From positions 2,418,001-2,482,000 of the forward strand of contig JACAAK010000005.1 of assembly GCA_025093985.1 (NCBI GenBank): a DNA stretch of 64,000 nt, read 5' to 3'. The notes beneath the pieces were generated by a model. The model did not search any database and was not told where the DNA came from. It was given only the letters and a program-made list of their open reading frames with translations. Shown in pieces: positions 1 to 10,013 of the stretch. The DNA comes from Calvatia gigantea. Lineage: Eukaryota; Basidiomycota; Agaricomycetes; Agaricales; Lycoperdaceae. The position numbers and the translations under genes are program-made. How positions within the stretch are numbered: the first letter of the stretch is position 1; each line of letters starts with the position of its first letter.

Positions 1-1580
1 AGTTCCGGATTGCAGTGCGGATGTCTTGGTTATCCAGATTATGTGTAGCATCGATAGAACTTAGAGCTTGACCGAAAACATCATTAAAGATATAATATAT
101 GCGTGCGCCACCTGAGAGTTCCTTAGTTGAGATGTCGACTTTTGTTCCTTCAATTGATGACACGAAGTCACGAGCGAATTGAGTCATTAGTCGGAGGATC
201 AGGGCTCCTTGCTGAAGTATTGTCAAGAACGGGAAGCAAGGACGACAACGGACAACTTTACCTGGTTCTTGTCGCCATAGACAGCGGCATCACCAAAAGA
301 ATTCAGCTCCTGCTGGGCTTGACCCATCAAGGTGTTCAACCTAGCTTTCATGTCTGGCAGTTTATCGCGAATATGGTTCATTAGCACCTAGTGTTGATCC
401 GTTCAAGTCCCACATCAAACTATTTTATTCAGTAATGACTCACTTGGTTTAAAGTCTTGGCTAAGTATCGAGTGCCATTTTTATGCGCAATATTCCGATA
501 CGCAGGATGGTTGCGGAAAAACTCTGCCTCACTCTCAAGAGCATCCACCAGACTCTTCTCGACGTTAATATCTTGTTGACTACGGTTGACGACACCGATG
601 AAGCCGAGTTTGAGGGGATAGACGCGTCCTGTAAGGATGTCCAACGCGTTGGTACCAGCGTCCATCAAATCAAGTTTAGTCAGGACACCAATTGTCCGGC
701 GACCTTGAGGATCCATAGAGCGAGCCAGTTTCAGGGAATCGGAATTAGCGAGATCAACATTAGCGGCAGAGACAGCAAGAATGACGCTAGGTAGAATTTA
801 GCCCGCAGGTGGCGAAAAGGCGGCCAAAGCATACCTATTGGGCTTCGATATATAGTCAAGGACTAGATTTCGGATTTGTTTCTCAATATCGCTGGGTTGG
901 TCTCCGACAGGAATCTAAAAAGAACTAAACACGCCAGAGAACGGAGGGGAGGTCAATCACGTACTTTGGTCAGACCCGGTAAATCCACCAAAGTAAGGTC
1001 CAGTACGTTGGGGCTGTATATCCGTAGCGAGATGGGCAATTTACTAATGCCCTTGTTTTGTCCAGCCACACGATACGTCTCCTGCTCGATTTCCTTTCGA
1101 ATCTCGTTGAAGTCCGTGAAACGCTTGTCTATATGAAGGAATTGGCCCCATTCAGTATGTGGAGGCGCGTTGGGCGATGGTTGCTCAGGGATGGGGGTGT
1201 GGATTAGCTGAAGTACTAGCGGCCTCCGGGTTACAATGCCTTGACCTCGAGGAAGAAAGTCCCTGCCAACAATGCTAAAATCCAAAAAAAAAACATGAGT
1301 ATTGGATTCAGCAGTCGTATTGCTTGGTATTCTTACGTTTCCAAGACACTCGACTTCCCGGCTGATTGGCTGCCAACCTTAGGACCAAAAAATCAATCAA
1401 TTTCAACCAAATCTTGAAGACCTGAGACATACGACAACAAGTTGTGGCATGTCCAATTCCCCACCTGATACAGCAAGTTTAGAGACGGGTCGTTCTTCCC
1501 CGGAACGGATATGCAGTCATACCTAGGTTACTGAAGGTATCCTGGAGCTTGTTAACAAGTCTAATAAGGTCTTGGTCCAT
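1..1580 (-). CDS. DNM1: Dynamin-related GTPase, Dnm1-like, 3' part cut by the window edge
   Basis: This is a large GTPase of the dynamin family, which oligomerises on membranes to drive mitochondrial and peroxisomal fission. The start at 1580 gives [20 protein letters not shown], matching the usual N-terminus. The P-loop GSQSAGKSS follows, then [24 protein letters not shown] (G3) and TKLDLMD (G4). Downstream comes the stalk, with a stretch ending in [14 protein letters not shown] near position 60-100. At least six short introns interrupt it, for example 915-964 (50 bases) between GLTK and IPVGDQP. The wording [27 protein letters not shown] and NRSQQDI resembles Dnm1 more than Vps1, but Vps1 cannot be fully excluded. 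The C-terminal GED lies outside the window. Family assignment is certain; the paralogue choice is inference. Confidence 0.93.
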
Positions 1581-2311
1581 CGCTGCCTTCGCCGGAGTAA
1601 TATGCTTAGTTTTTTAAAGTTGCGTAGAAGGTGGGTGGAGTCCCACGCGGGAGATGTTGAAGACGCGTCAAGGTTAATGACGCCTTCGAGTCTCCTCGGC
1701 GACGAAAGGTTTATTTGCTCGTGTTAGGATCAGACGTTCTTGTGGATCTACATACATACTTACATCATTTACGGTACACCACCAGTTGTATATGCTCCGA
1801 GCTTGCTGGTATGAGATCAAGCACTGGACTCATTCTGTCATGCCACGTCCCTGCTGATTTCCCAAGGCTCCTAGCCCACCTGTGGATTGCTGTTAACTTG
1901 CCATTAAATTCTCGGGTTTGAGTTACGTGGTCATAAGGCATACAATCCCTCACTGCTACAACCCTAAGCGTACCTCGTCACCTTGCAGCTCGATAACTTA
2001 TCACTTTTTCGAGGAAACATAAATTTTGAAACCTAGAAGGCAGGAGCACGAAGGTTATTGATTCCCACCTCCAAGTTTTGGTTTTGCTCTAGATGGGGCT
2101 TTACAGCAGAAGTTCGGCCAACCTGGGCTGGCCACGCAACGGCCCCATTCGGAATGTCGCATTTCCCCTGGCGGCTACTAAAGGCTCGAAATAAGCTGTG
2201 CATCGCATTCTGTTTCCGAGATTCTCAACAGCTTTTTATGAGATATAACGTGGTCGAGGGACATCCATGTTTTTTCTGGCACAATCACTCCCAGGTTCCT
2301 CAGGCTTGGAG
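1581..2311. other. Intergenic, divergent promoter region
   Basis: This stretch separates the start codons of two divergently transcribed genes, the dynamin gene on the minus strand and a seven-helix protein on the plus strand. I see no convincing coding exon. Short ORFs here show no recognisable motif or splice continuity. It probably holds both promoters. Confidence 0.5.
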
Positions 2312-3577
2312 ATGGCAAGTCTTTCAACTCAACTCCAACAAGTACGAGGTGAATTATCCCACTCATTTCAACATCAAAAAAAAAACTAACACAACCTCCG
2401 CTAGTGGCTTGCGGCATTTGTACTAGCATCGCAACAGTGGCAACGCTGTTCAGACTCTATGTTCGCACTCATCATGGGCGGCTCTGGATTGAAGACGTCA
2501 GTTTGATCCTCGATTATACCCAGACTCGATTAATTAACAAAAAATGACTCTTGACCCCCCTTAGATATGGGCAGCCGTTGGCATGTTCGTGTTAATCGTA
2601 CGAATGGTTGCGAGTTTTATTGACCCTAGTATGTCGCGCAACTTCTTAACCCTCTCCGGGTACATACCACGGACCTGGTAATGACCTCGCTAGACTCGCG
2701 CACTGGTATTGCACGTTTTTATCTGATGTCTAGCACGTTTTATGCTTCGATTTGGTACGTGCTCTCAAGTGCTGTTTAGTCAGACACCCAGGCCCCTCCA
2801 ACCCCCGTCCCACCGGTTCAGTAAGCTAAATGCCTTCCAACAGGTCTGCCCGCCTCTCAATTCTGTTCTCCATCCTCCGACTTAGGAAGGCTCTCTTCCG
2901 CTCCCGTACCCTATCTATCGTGGCAACTCTTTTCTTTATTACTTGGGGTATCCTAACCGCCCAAGTTTACTGGGAATGCGAGAGACAAAAAGCCTGGAAA
3001 AACGCCAGGGACCGGCAATGCAAACTCAGTTGCGTCGTTGGAGTATGTCAACTCATTAGTGAGCGGTTCCCTTCCTTTATCCCGGGGATCCCTTCTGATC
3101 TGGCACGGGGTTACCCCTACTCAGCCGACATTGTGTCCGACGGCCTCCTCGTATACTTTCCCATCCGAGTATTCATGACGATTCGAGATAAAAAGCTGCG
3201 CTTTCGACTGATAGTGGTATATGGCACCTGCATCATAACAACCCTCGTCTCGTTCGTTCATGCGGTGTACTTCTTAAATCATCAAACTCTTCTCATTTCT
3301 ATTTCTGCTGTTGTTGAAGTAAGTCTACAACACCATTTAATTCCCTAGGACAGTTGCTGGACTGAAGTTCCTATCACTGCAGACTACCGCATCTATTATT
3401 GTCTGTAACATTCCTGTGTTGGTAACCGCAGTCTTCAAACTCAGGGAAGAAGACGAATTTCCCTCATCCCCAGGCAGGCTCCAGACGCCTCCCATGCCCG
3501 ACCTCAGGTTAGTCGACGATGGGCAAGAAGCGATTGTGCCACTCCGCAAAATTGACTCACTCACGACTCCTGTTTGA
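2312..3577 (+). CDS. Seven-helix integral membrane protein of unknown function, six exons
   Basis: By eye the exons are 2312-2348, 2405-2496, 2565-2628, 2694-2754, 2844-3318 and 3383-3577. They give 307 residues in one continuous frame. Intron 1 has a textbook CTAAC branch point. The protein shows about seven hydrophobic segments: CGICTSIATVATLFRLYV, WAAVGMFVLIVRMVASF, a third ending in SARLSILFSILRL, ATLFFITWGILTAQVYW, ADIVSDGLLVYFPIRVF, a sixth with VYGTCIITTLVSFVHAVYF, and a seventh running into CNIPVLVTAVFKL. The tail is short and polar. The FRLYVR and SARLSILFS signatures are typical of a large agaricomycete family of rhodopsin-like integral membrane proteins without known ligand. An ATG at 2830 lies in an intron and is not the start. 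The fold class is fairly sure; function is unknown. Confidence 0.82.
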
Positions 3578-5025
3578 GAATCCTACAACATTGACCAAAT
3601 GTATCCCTGCTTCTGTCTTTGAATTGCTTTGCACCGTTCGTTTCATCTCCTTGTAGCCTCAACTCTTCGTGTGTAGCCTAGCATATCCAGACCCGACCCC
3701 GTCTTCCCCAGTTCAAACCCTCATTTTTTTGCCAATCCTTAGATTTGTACGAGGACGAACGAGGTGTTAACACGCCTAGTTGATGAGTCCATCCCTACTA
3801 CATTCTATCCTGTATACCCTATATAACTGCCTTTTAGCCCCCCTGGCAATAGCATAAATCGTGAAGGACAAGGCGCACATTACTATCAAGGTACGTTTAT
3901 GACAGTACTGACTGTACTCAGGACAGGATATCTGTCAGTGACGACTCGAAACAAGTCTCTTGGGCGACGGTGATTGGGGATAGGATGACCACAGCGAGGC
4001 AAGCACGGGAGAAAACATCGATCAGGGATGTGATTGCCAAGGGCAGTTGGTTTGACGTATTCCCAGGCTGTGGAAGGTCAGACCTTTACCGCTCAACGTT
4101 CAGCGCTCAGCCCCGATCCTCTCCCTTACCCTTCGGTTTAGGACTTCCGTACCTTGTCCACCACCGTCGTTCTTTCCTTCGCCATCTGTTTATTCTTGCA
4201 GCCTAAATATACTGCGTGCGAGAGATGAAAATATGAAAAAGACACCAAAGACAAAGTAAATCCAATCAGGTTCTTGGTGTATGACAGTTCATAGAAAGCC
4301 GCCCCTGTTTTCTTTACTCGTGGGCGTCCATGTTGACCTGGTTTGAGTACTCCGATCCCTTTCGCTGACACACCTATCGGTGGTTTCTCCCTATATAACC
4401 CTAGCTGGAGCAAAGCTGGAGCGTCTCGTCGCTTCAGGACGAGTATTCGTGCTCCCAACTCAATTTTGATTCCTAACACTCACACCAGAACAACCCTCAT
4501 TTCAACACGGACCTATTTGTCTCATTTTGGGTCATCGATCCCTTCTCACTGCCACATCGGTCGTTAGCCTAGGTCCGTCGTTCCACCTTTTACCCGTGAA
4601 GAATACGCATTCGAGGTTTTCATTGCAGCAGACTGCGGCTTTTCACCTCTTCCAAACCCAATTTAGGAGAAGAATTCATTCCACTCCCAAACGGTTCTCT
4701 AACTTACTTTCTGCAAGACAACTCCGCTATTCCTCTGTGGTTCTTTGCTGACGCTTCAAAATTGTTCCCGATTTCCTGGGCCAATGTGATTAAAAAAAAG
4801 GGTTTTATTAACACATAGAAAAGTTGTTTGAATGGCCAATGCCCTATTCCAAACAGATGAAACAAAACATATCACGACAGTTTGGCTCGGTAAGTAATCC
4901 TGCGAAGCTATTGTAAACCAACGCCATCGGACATTCGAAGGTAGACAACATAATCAATTTCAATGAACAGACAAGCAACCTGAGACCTGGGGTTAGTAAC
5001 AGCTTACTATTTAAACTCGCGAGAT
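3578..5025. other. Intergenic, no gene supported
   Basis: This is the interval between the convergent 3' ends of the two seven-helix genes. ORFs of 70-110 codons occur on both strands around 4.1-4.7 kb, but none shows a domain, a hydrophobic pattern or splice continuity. I see no repeats or RNA genes here. Confidence 0.45.
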
Positions 5026-6349
5026 TTACTTGCCAAGGACAGCATCTGCCAAGGGGGATGGCACGGTCATCGTCAAAGTAACTATGAGCGAAAGGCTGGT
5101 GCTCACCCCTAAGACGATGTTGTTTGACGATCCAGGGTCGAAAGTCTTCGGATCTGGATGGTAGTCATCATTTCCGCTAAAGCTAATTGAACCCAAGACC
5201 CCCGGGACAGCTGGCTTTTCGTTCAAGTATTCCGACCTCCCGTAAGCAACACGAATCAAGATGAGGTTGAAAGCTATGCCGATAAGAGGGACATTCTGTC
5301 GTCGACCCAACACCGTGACCCATCGTCAGCAACACATTACTATCGTCAAACTCTCGCAGGGGGACTCACGAGGACACTTATTAGTTCTATGGCAAAGGTA
5401 TCGGTCGTGAACCAAACCACGAAATGGGCAAGTGAGATGGACATAAATATGAGGCCAGATTCCGCAGTGATTCTTGCAACGAAACGGAATTGCTTGATGA
5501 CCGCAGTCGTTCCAGAACGATTGGATGCTTTGTATATGCGCCTGATCAGCATGGCTAAAATCCTTCGTTAGTTACATACTTCGGCGCTACCGGCATCAAC
5601 GACTCACTGGTGCAGTAAATATTTAGCACGGTCGTGGCTCCCCAGAACGGTATGAGCACTATACCAGGACCGGTGGTCATATTTACGGATGCCCATGTGT
5701 AAGGTCCAATCTTTGGGTTGCTTATATGGACGACTTGGAGGTACAGTTGTACCCATGTGCATATGAAGCCGCCAACCCAAAGCAAGCATGGGAGGGCAAT
5801 AACGAGGAGGCTTTTCCCATACACAGCGTAACATCGATACACCTAGTAAGGGTAAATATTCGAGGGATAAAGCAAGCCTCAGTGCTCAGCACTCACGAGG
5901 ATCACGTCGGCCGTGAGGGCAATCAAGTTCGCAAATAGACACTACGAATACCCAGTCAGTCGTAGGTTTTCCCTGAAACCAACGGCCACCACCTTGCAGA
6001 TATTCACCCACATCGGACTGGCGTATTCTGAACCGGGGTCCGTTGTCAGATGGCGTATTTGGTCCATAATGCCTTTCAGGTCGAGCGCCGAATGACCCAT
6101 TGTCAGCACAAATATGAATACCGTCCCAAATACCATCAGCCAGCTGATGACCTTTCACTGCTTCCACCCTTCATCAGAAAAAAGCAACCAATGGATGGTG
6201 AAAAGAAGGGTGGCCAGGTAAAATCCTAGCCCAAGTGCTGCAGTATAAATGTATGCTACCTCCTTCACTGGAGGAACTGGGGCACTTCTTGGGGCTTGAA
6301 CCATGATTGGGGGCAGGGCAAGGGTTGGTAAAGGCACATTGCTCACCAT
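5026..6349 (-). pseudogene. Seven-helix membrane protein with an in-frame TGA (probable pseudogene)
   Basis: Exons read on the minus strand from ATG 6349. The first segment covers helix 1 (AYIYTAALGLGFYLATLLF), then WKQ, TGA at 6155-6157, then KVISWLMVFGTVFIFVLT. The reading frame continues across the stop without shift. Later exons, after introns such as 5942-5992, give VYRCYAVYGKSLLVIALPCLLW, GPGIVLIPFWGATTVLNIY, RFVARITAESGLIFMSIS and a last exon ending at 5026. The layout (helices, YRCYAVYGK after helix 3, RRIYKAS loop) matches a second common agaricomycete seven-helix family of unknown function. The stop lies in a region normally holding a loop between helices 1 and 2, so the full protein cannot be made unless the TGA is read through or edited. 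A Gypsy LTR begins 88 bp upstream of the ATG, so the promoter may also be altered. Confidence 0.7.
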
Positions 6350-6437
6350 GTTGTAAATAACAATGAGGCACTGAGCAGTATTTTTGTGAACTTGTTGGAA
6401 TCAAAAGAAGTTTTTGTCAAAACAGCATCTCCAGATG

Positions 6438-6696
6438 TGTAAGGGGTAATCCCCCACCCTTTCCTTTATTGGACTTGTCGTTATTCCTTTATCGCGTGCC
6501 GTTTGTTATTTCTTTATTTTCCCTTGTTTTGTGCCATAAAACAAATGCAAACTTAGTTGCTATATAATGCCCTGTATGTCGAGCTGTTACAGCTTGACTA
6601 TTATCTTTTTGTTATATGTATGTTTACCGATATACACGGGTCAAGCGTATTTCGTGTGACTTAAGATATATAGCCTGTAAAGCATCTCACTTTACA
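6438..6696 (+). repeat. Gypsy 5' LTR
   Basis: This is the left LTR, TGTAAGGGG to CTTTACA, preceded by the target duplication AGATG at 6433-6437. It is equal in length to the right LTR at 29412. No primer-binding site of the usual TGG type is evident just downstream (CTTTTTTATGCTTGC). Confidence 0.92.
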
Positions 6697-6761
6697 CTTT
6701 TTTATGCTTGCTGAACATATGAAAATGTATACCCAATACGTGTCATACGCGTCATTCCTAA

Positions 6762-6947
6762 ATGCAGACCTTCCAGAAGATGTCCCCCGAACATCAATGC
6801 AATGTGGGAGATTCCCACAATGAAGCACAGGCCCCCGTGCCTGTGCAACATGCGCGAACAATGGACCAACGTGTCTGCGAGGACTCTAATCCTCAAATAC
6901 CTGGTGCTCTTAATATACAGAGCAGCATACCCAAAGATGAGATGTAT
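6762..6947 (+). pseudogene. gag: Gypsy gag, N-terminal fragment interrupted by Copia
   Basis: An open frame starts MQTFQKMSPEHQ at 6762 and reaches the codons for K-D-E-M-Y at the TGTAT target site. On the far side of the Copia element (from 18330) the same frame resumes with GIHLDLDMDDDG. The 62 residues are hydrophilic and disordered and show no domain. The frame match across the insertion, with the TSD shared, is the evidence that this is the gag start rather than a chance ORF. Confidence 0.7.
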
Positions 6948-7355
6948 TGTTAAGACGAGTACACCACAATAGCTTGCGCTAGTGGCAGAGGGGAGTCGTA
7001 CTCACTGGGTTTATTGAGATGTGCATTGTAGACTGTTGCTAGAGGATATCTTAGAGGAATGATGGGCAGAGAATAGACTGAATTGTCTGAGGAACATACG
7101 CATACTACATAGGTCTTATATATCTAATAGTTCTGGTCTGTGCACCATTCTACCTAATACAGGTGAGGTCTTATCTGCCAGTAGCATATACAGAGCATAC
7201 TGCATACATTGTTCTATTTAATAGACCATGACCAGCAACCTAGAGTGCGGTCTAGTACATTGTTCGTTATCTCTCTTCAAGAGTGAAGTACTCAAGAATC
7301 CGTTTCAGCTATAAATAGACTGAACCAACATAGTGGTACGGATCGAGATTCAACA
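6948..7355 (-). repeat. Copia LTR (3' LTR of the minus-strand element)
   Basis: A full 408-bp copy, preceded by target duplication TGTAT. On the inner side it abuts mariner-derived sequence (CACTACTACCGGGG) rather than a Copia polypurine tract, showing a rearrangement at this edge. Confidence 0.9.
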
Positions 7356-8151
7356 CACTACTACCGGGGTCATTGTCCTGTTGGAAGACCATATCCTCCT
7401 CATTCTTCCCATACCACCTGATGCTCCTCTTTAGTTCATCCCCCAAAATTTGAACATAAAGGTCAGCATCCATCTTCCCTTCAATTTTAGTGGCAAACCC
7501 CACTCCATCCCACAGCATACAACCCCAGATCATCACATTTCCTCCACCAAACTTGACTGTTCCCTCAACCAATCTATCATTCAGCCCCTCTCCTGCCTTT
7601 TTCCATACCCAAACCCTTCCATCTGATCCAAACCGATTGATTTTGGACTCATCTGTCCAAATAACCCTCTTCCAGTCCTCCAGGGTCCAGTTAACATGTG
7701 CTTCTGCCCACTCCAACCTTTTCCTCCTATGGACAGCAGTAAGTTTAGGTCGTTTCCGCTTGACTACAGCCTTCATTCCAGCTCCTCTGAGTGCCCTGCG
7801 CACTGTTTTGGTGGATACAGGCTGGGCAATAACATTTTGAAGTGATTTGGTGACTTGGGAGGCATTGTCAGCCTTGCGAGAGGTGATGAGGCGAACAGAA
7901 TAGTGGATATCAGAGGGAGAAAGTTTAGATGGGCGGCCACCAACAGATTTGGAAAGTGTTGATCTATGTTTGGAGCGAATCCTAGAAATAGTACTGACTC
8001 CCAGACCAGTAATAGAAGCAATATGATGAGCAGATTTCCCTTGGTCCAGGTAAGAGAGGACTCTATTGGTCTGAGTAGAGGAAAGAGAGCGCATATAGTT
8101 GTAAAGGTATAGTGGGGGAGTTAATTTGCACCTGAGAATAAGCACATCCAT
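7309..8151 (-). pseudogene. Tc1/mariner transposase, C-terminus lost
   Basis: From ATG 8151 the protein has a helix-turn-helix N-terminus (LSYLDQGKSAHHIASITG, GVSTISRIRSKH), a second HTH (VSTKTVRRALRGAGMKA), then the DDE core: Asp in IWTDESKINRFG, GGGNVMIWGCM, and Asp in MVFQQDNDP. The third acidic residue, normally about 34 residues on, is absent. The last 17 or so codons (from about GSSVLNLDP) are read from the Copia LTR. The transposase would cut and paste the element at TA sites; this copy cannot. Confidence 0.85.
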
Positions 8152-8445
8152 TTATACATCACCCTACATGGTCACATGATTTTATTTGTATTTATTTGAT
8201 TGCAATAAACGAAGTCATGTGCTCAGAATTTGAGAGGGACAAAACTGTTCCAATGTACTTAAAATATTAATTAATTAATAACTCCCCCAAAACAAAGGAT
8301 TACATAATCATACTTTGCATATGATTAGATAAGATACTGGACTATCTACAATTAAATTAGGAAGTGCACAGCCACAGTAGTCCTTGAGTTATGAGCTGAT
8401 CTTCTGAAAAGTTCAAAACATTGGAACGGTTTTGTCCCTTACTGT
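7356..8445 (-). mobile_element. Truncated Tc1/mariner transposon
   Basis: The right end (minus-strand 5' end) begins CAGTAAGGGACAAAACCG next to a TA of the Copia LTR, as expected for Tc1/mariner. An inverted near-copy of that end lies at about 8233-8257. The transposase gene reads leftward and is lost beyond its second catalytic Asp, where a full Copia LTR abuts it, so the left terminal repeat is missing. Confidence 0.78.
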
Positions 8446-8488
8446 AAATAGACTGAACCAACGTAGTGGTACAGATTGAGATTCAACA
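8446..8488 (-). repeat. Copia LTR remnant (43 bp) at the mariner insertion point
   Basis: It reads TAAATAGACTGAACCAACG to GATTCAACA, matching the last 43-44 bases of the Copia LTR with three transitions. The neighbouring GTGAGGAGGAG (minus strand) is the expected polypurine tract. This is therefore the true 3' LTR border of copy A, with a mariner element inserted at a TA within the LTR. Confidence 0.8.
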
Positions 8489-8513
8489 CTCCTCCTCACT
8501 TGAAGGAGGGAGA

Positions 8514-10013
8514 TTAACGTTTCATCGATCGAGCGGCTTTATCCCATGCTTCGACATTGGAACCGAAAATCAGTCCTAATTCAGGGTGGAAGAGATTGAT
8601 TTTGGTTACACCAAGATTCTTTGTAAAGATATCGGCGGGATTGTCTTGTGAAGACACATCACCAATAACAATTATACCCTCCTCGACTAATTCTCGCACA
8701 TAGTGGTAATGAATATCCATGTGCTTCGATCGTTTTTCAACAATGGGATTTTCAGTCCAGAATTTGGACCCATCGTTGTCACCATAGAGAATAGGAGTTG
8801 GGTGCTCAATCTTGAGCTCCTCCAGAAGCTGTGACAGCCATTTCACTTGTCATGAAGCATCAGACAGTTCTTTGTATTCTGCCTCAGTGGATGATAATGA
8901 AACCGTCTTTTGTCGCCGCGAAGTCCAGGTGACAGCACTGGACGCGATCATACAAACATTTCCCGATACAGATCGGCGGGTTTCTGTGTCTTGAGCCCAA
9001 TCTGAGTCACTGAGACATTCCAACGTCACCGTCGGTTTCCCAGTATTGCCTTCATATTTCAATGCATAGTTCCTTGTCATCGACAAGTACTTTAATACAT
9101 GAATTCCAGCGCGATAGTGCTCGGGTGCAGGGTTAGCAGCGTGTTGTGCCAGCTTAACTACGGCAAAGGCTATGTCGGGCCTAGTACCGATCATCAAGTA
9201 CATTAAAGATCCAACCAATTGTTGGTACTTTAGATGGAAGGGGTTTGATGCAGTGTCCTTGTTCGTTACAAACTGGAAGCCAGCGGGTAATGGTGTTTTA
9301 GCCGCGGCAGACTGTGGAACCTGGAAGCGCTGCAAGATCTTATCCAGGTATTTCACCTGTTGGATGAAGATTTGACACTTGGAGCGATTCCTCGAGATTT
9401 TCATTCCAAGGAATTCTTTACAGGGACCGTGGTCTCTGCATTCCCACTTTTTGGTGAACTTTCCCTTCAACTCTTTGAGGAGGGGGGAGTTTTTCTTTCC
9501 CAAGAAATTCACATCATCAACGTAGACAATGGCTACTACAAGCTCTTTTGTTTTCGGATGTCTGTGAAAATATACAGCGTAGTCAGATTTGTAGTGGGTA
9601 AATCCCAGCTCAATCATAGATTGATGCAATTCTTTCCACCACTGGTGACCGGCTTGTTTAAGGCCGTAGATCGCTCGTCTAAGTCTCCATACTTTTCCTT
9701 CCTGCCTGGGAAGTCGAAACCCTTTGGGCTGTTCCATGTATATTTCCTTATCCAGTTTGCCATATAAATAGGCTGTTTTTACATCGATGCTGTGCATATC
9801 CCAATCATGGATTGCAGTGAGTGCAAAGCTTACGCGTGCAGACTCGTAGCGGACAACTGGTGAGAAAAGCTCGTTATAGTCGATGTCTTCAATCTGTGAG
9901 AACCCCTTCACAACTAAGCGAGCTCGCAGGCAGCCATCAGACTTTTCGAGAAATACCCAACGGTTTTTAACTGTCCTCCTTCCTTTCGGAAGATCTACTA
10001 GTTCATATACTCC
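8514..10013 (-). pseudogene. pol: Copia copy A: RT and RNase H, with TGA at 8850
   Basis: This continues the copy A frame: KGFSQIEDIDYNELFSPVVRYE, DVKTAYLYGKLDKEIYMEQ, IVYVDDVNFLG (RT), then RNase H with CLSDSDWAQD, SLSSTEAEYKEL, a TGA at 8850 after SDAS, and the closing part with NPIVEKRSKHMDIHYHYVRE and DIFTKNLG. It ends at 8514. Only the last third of RNase H here is missing from copy B, so together the two copies cover the whole pol once. Confidence 0.88.

Noticed and set aside
2058..2426. 122-codon plus ORF
   Set aside because: Crosses exon 1, intron 1 and part of exon 2 of the seven-helix gene in the wrong frame.
7490..7840. Plus-strand ORF of 116 codons
   Set aside because: Antisense shadow of the mariner transposase; Pro/Ser-rich composition with no motif.
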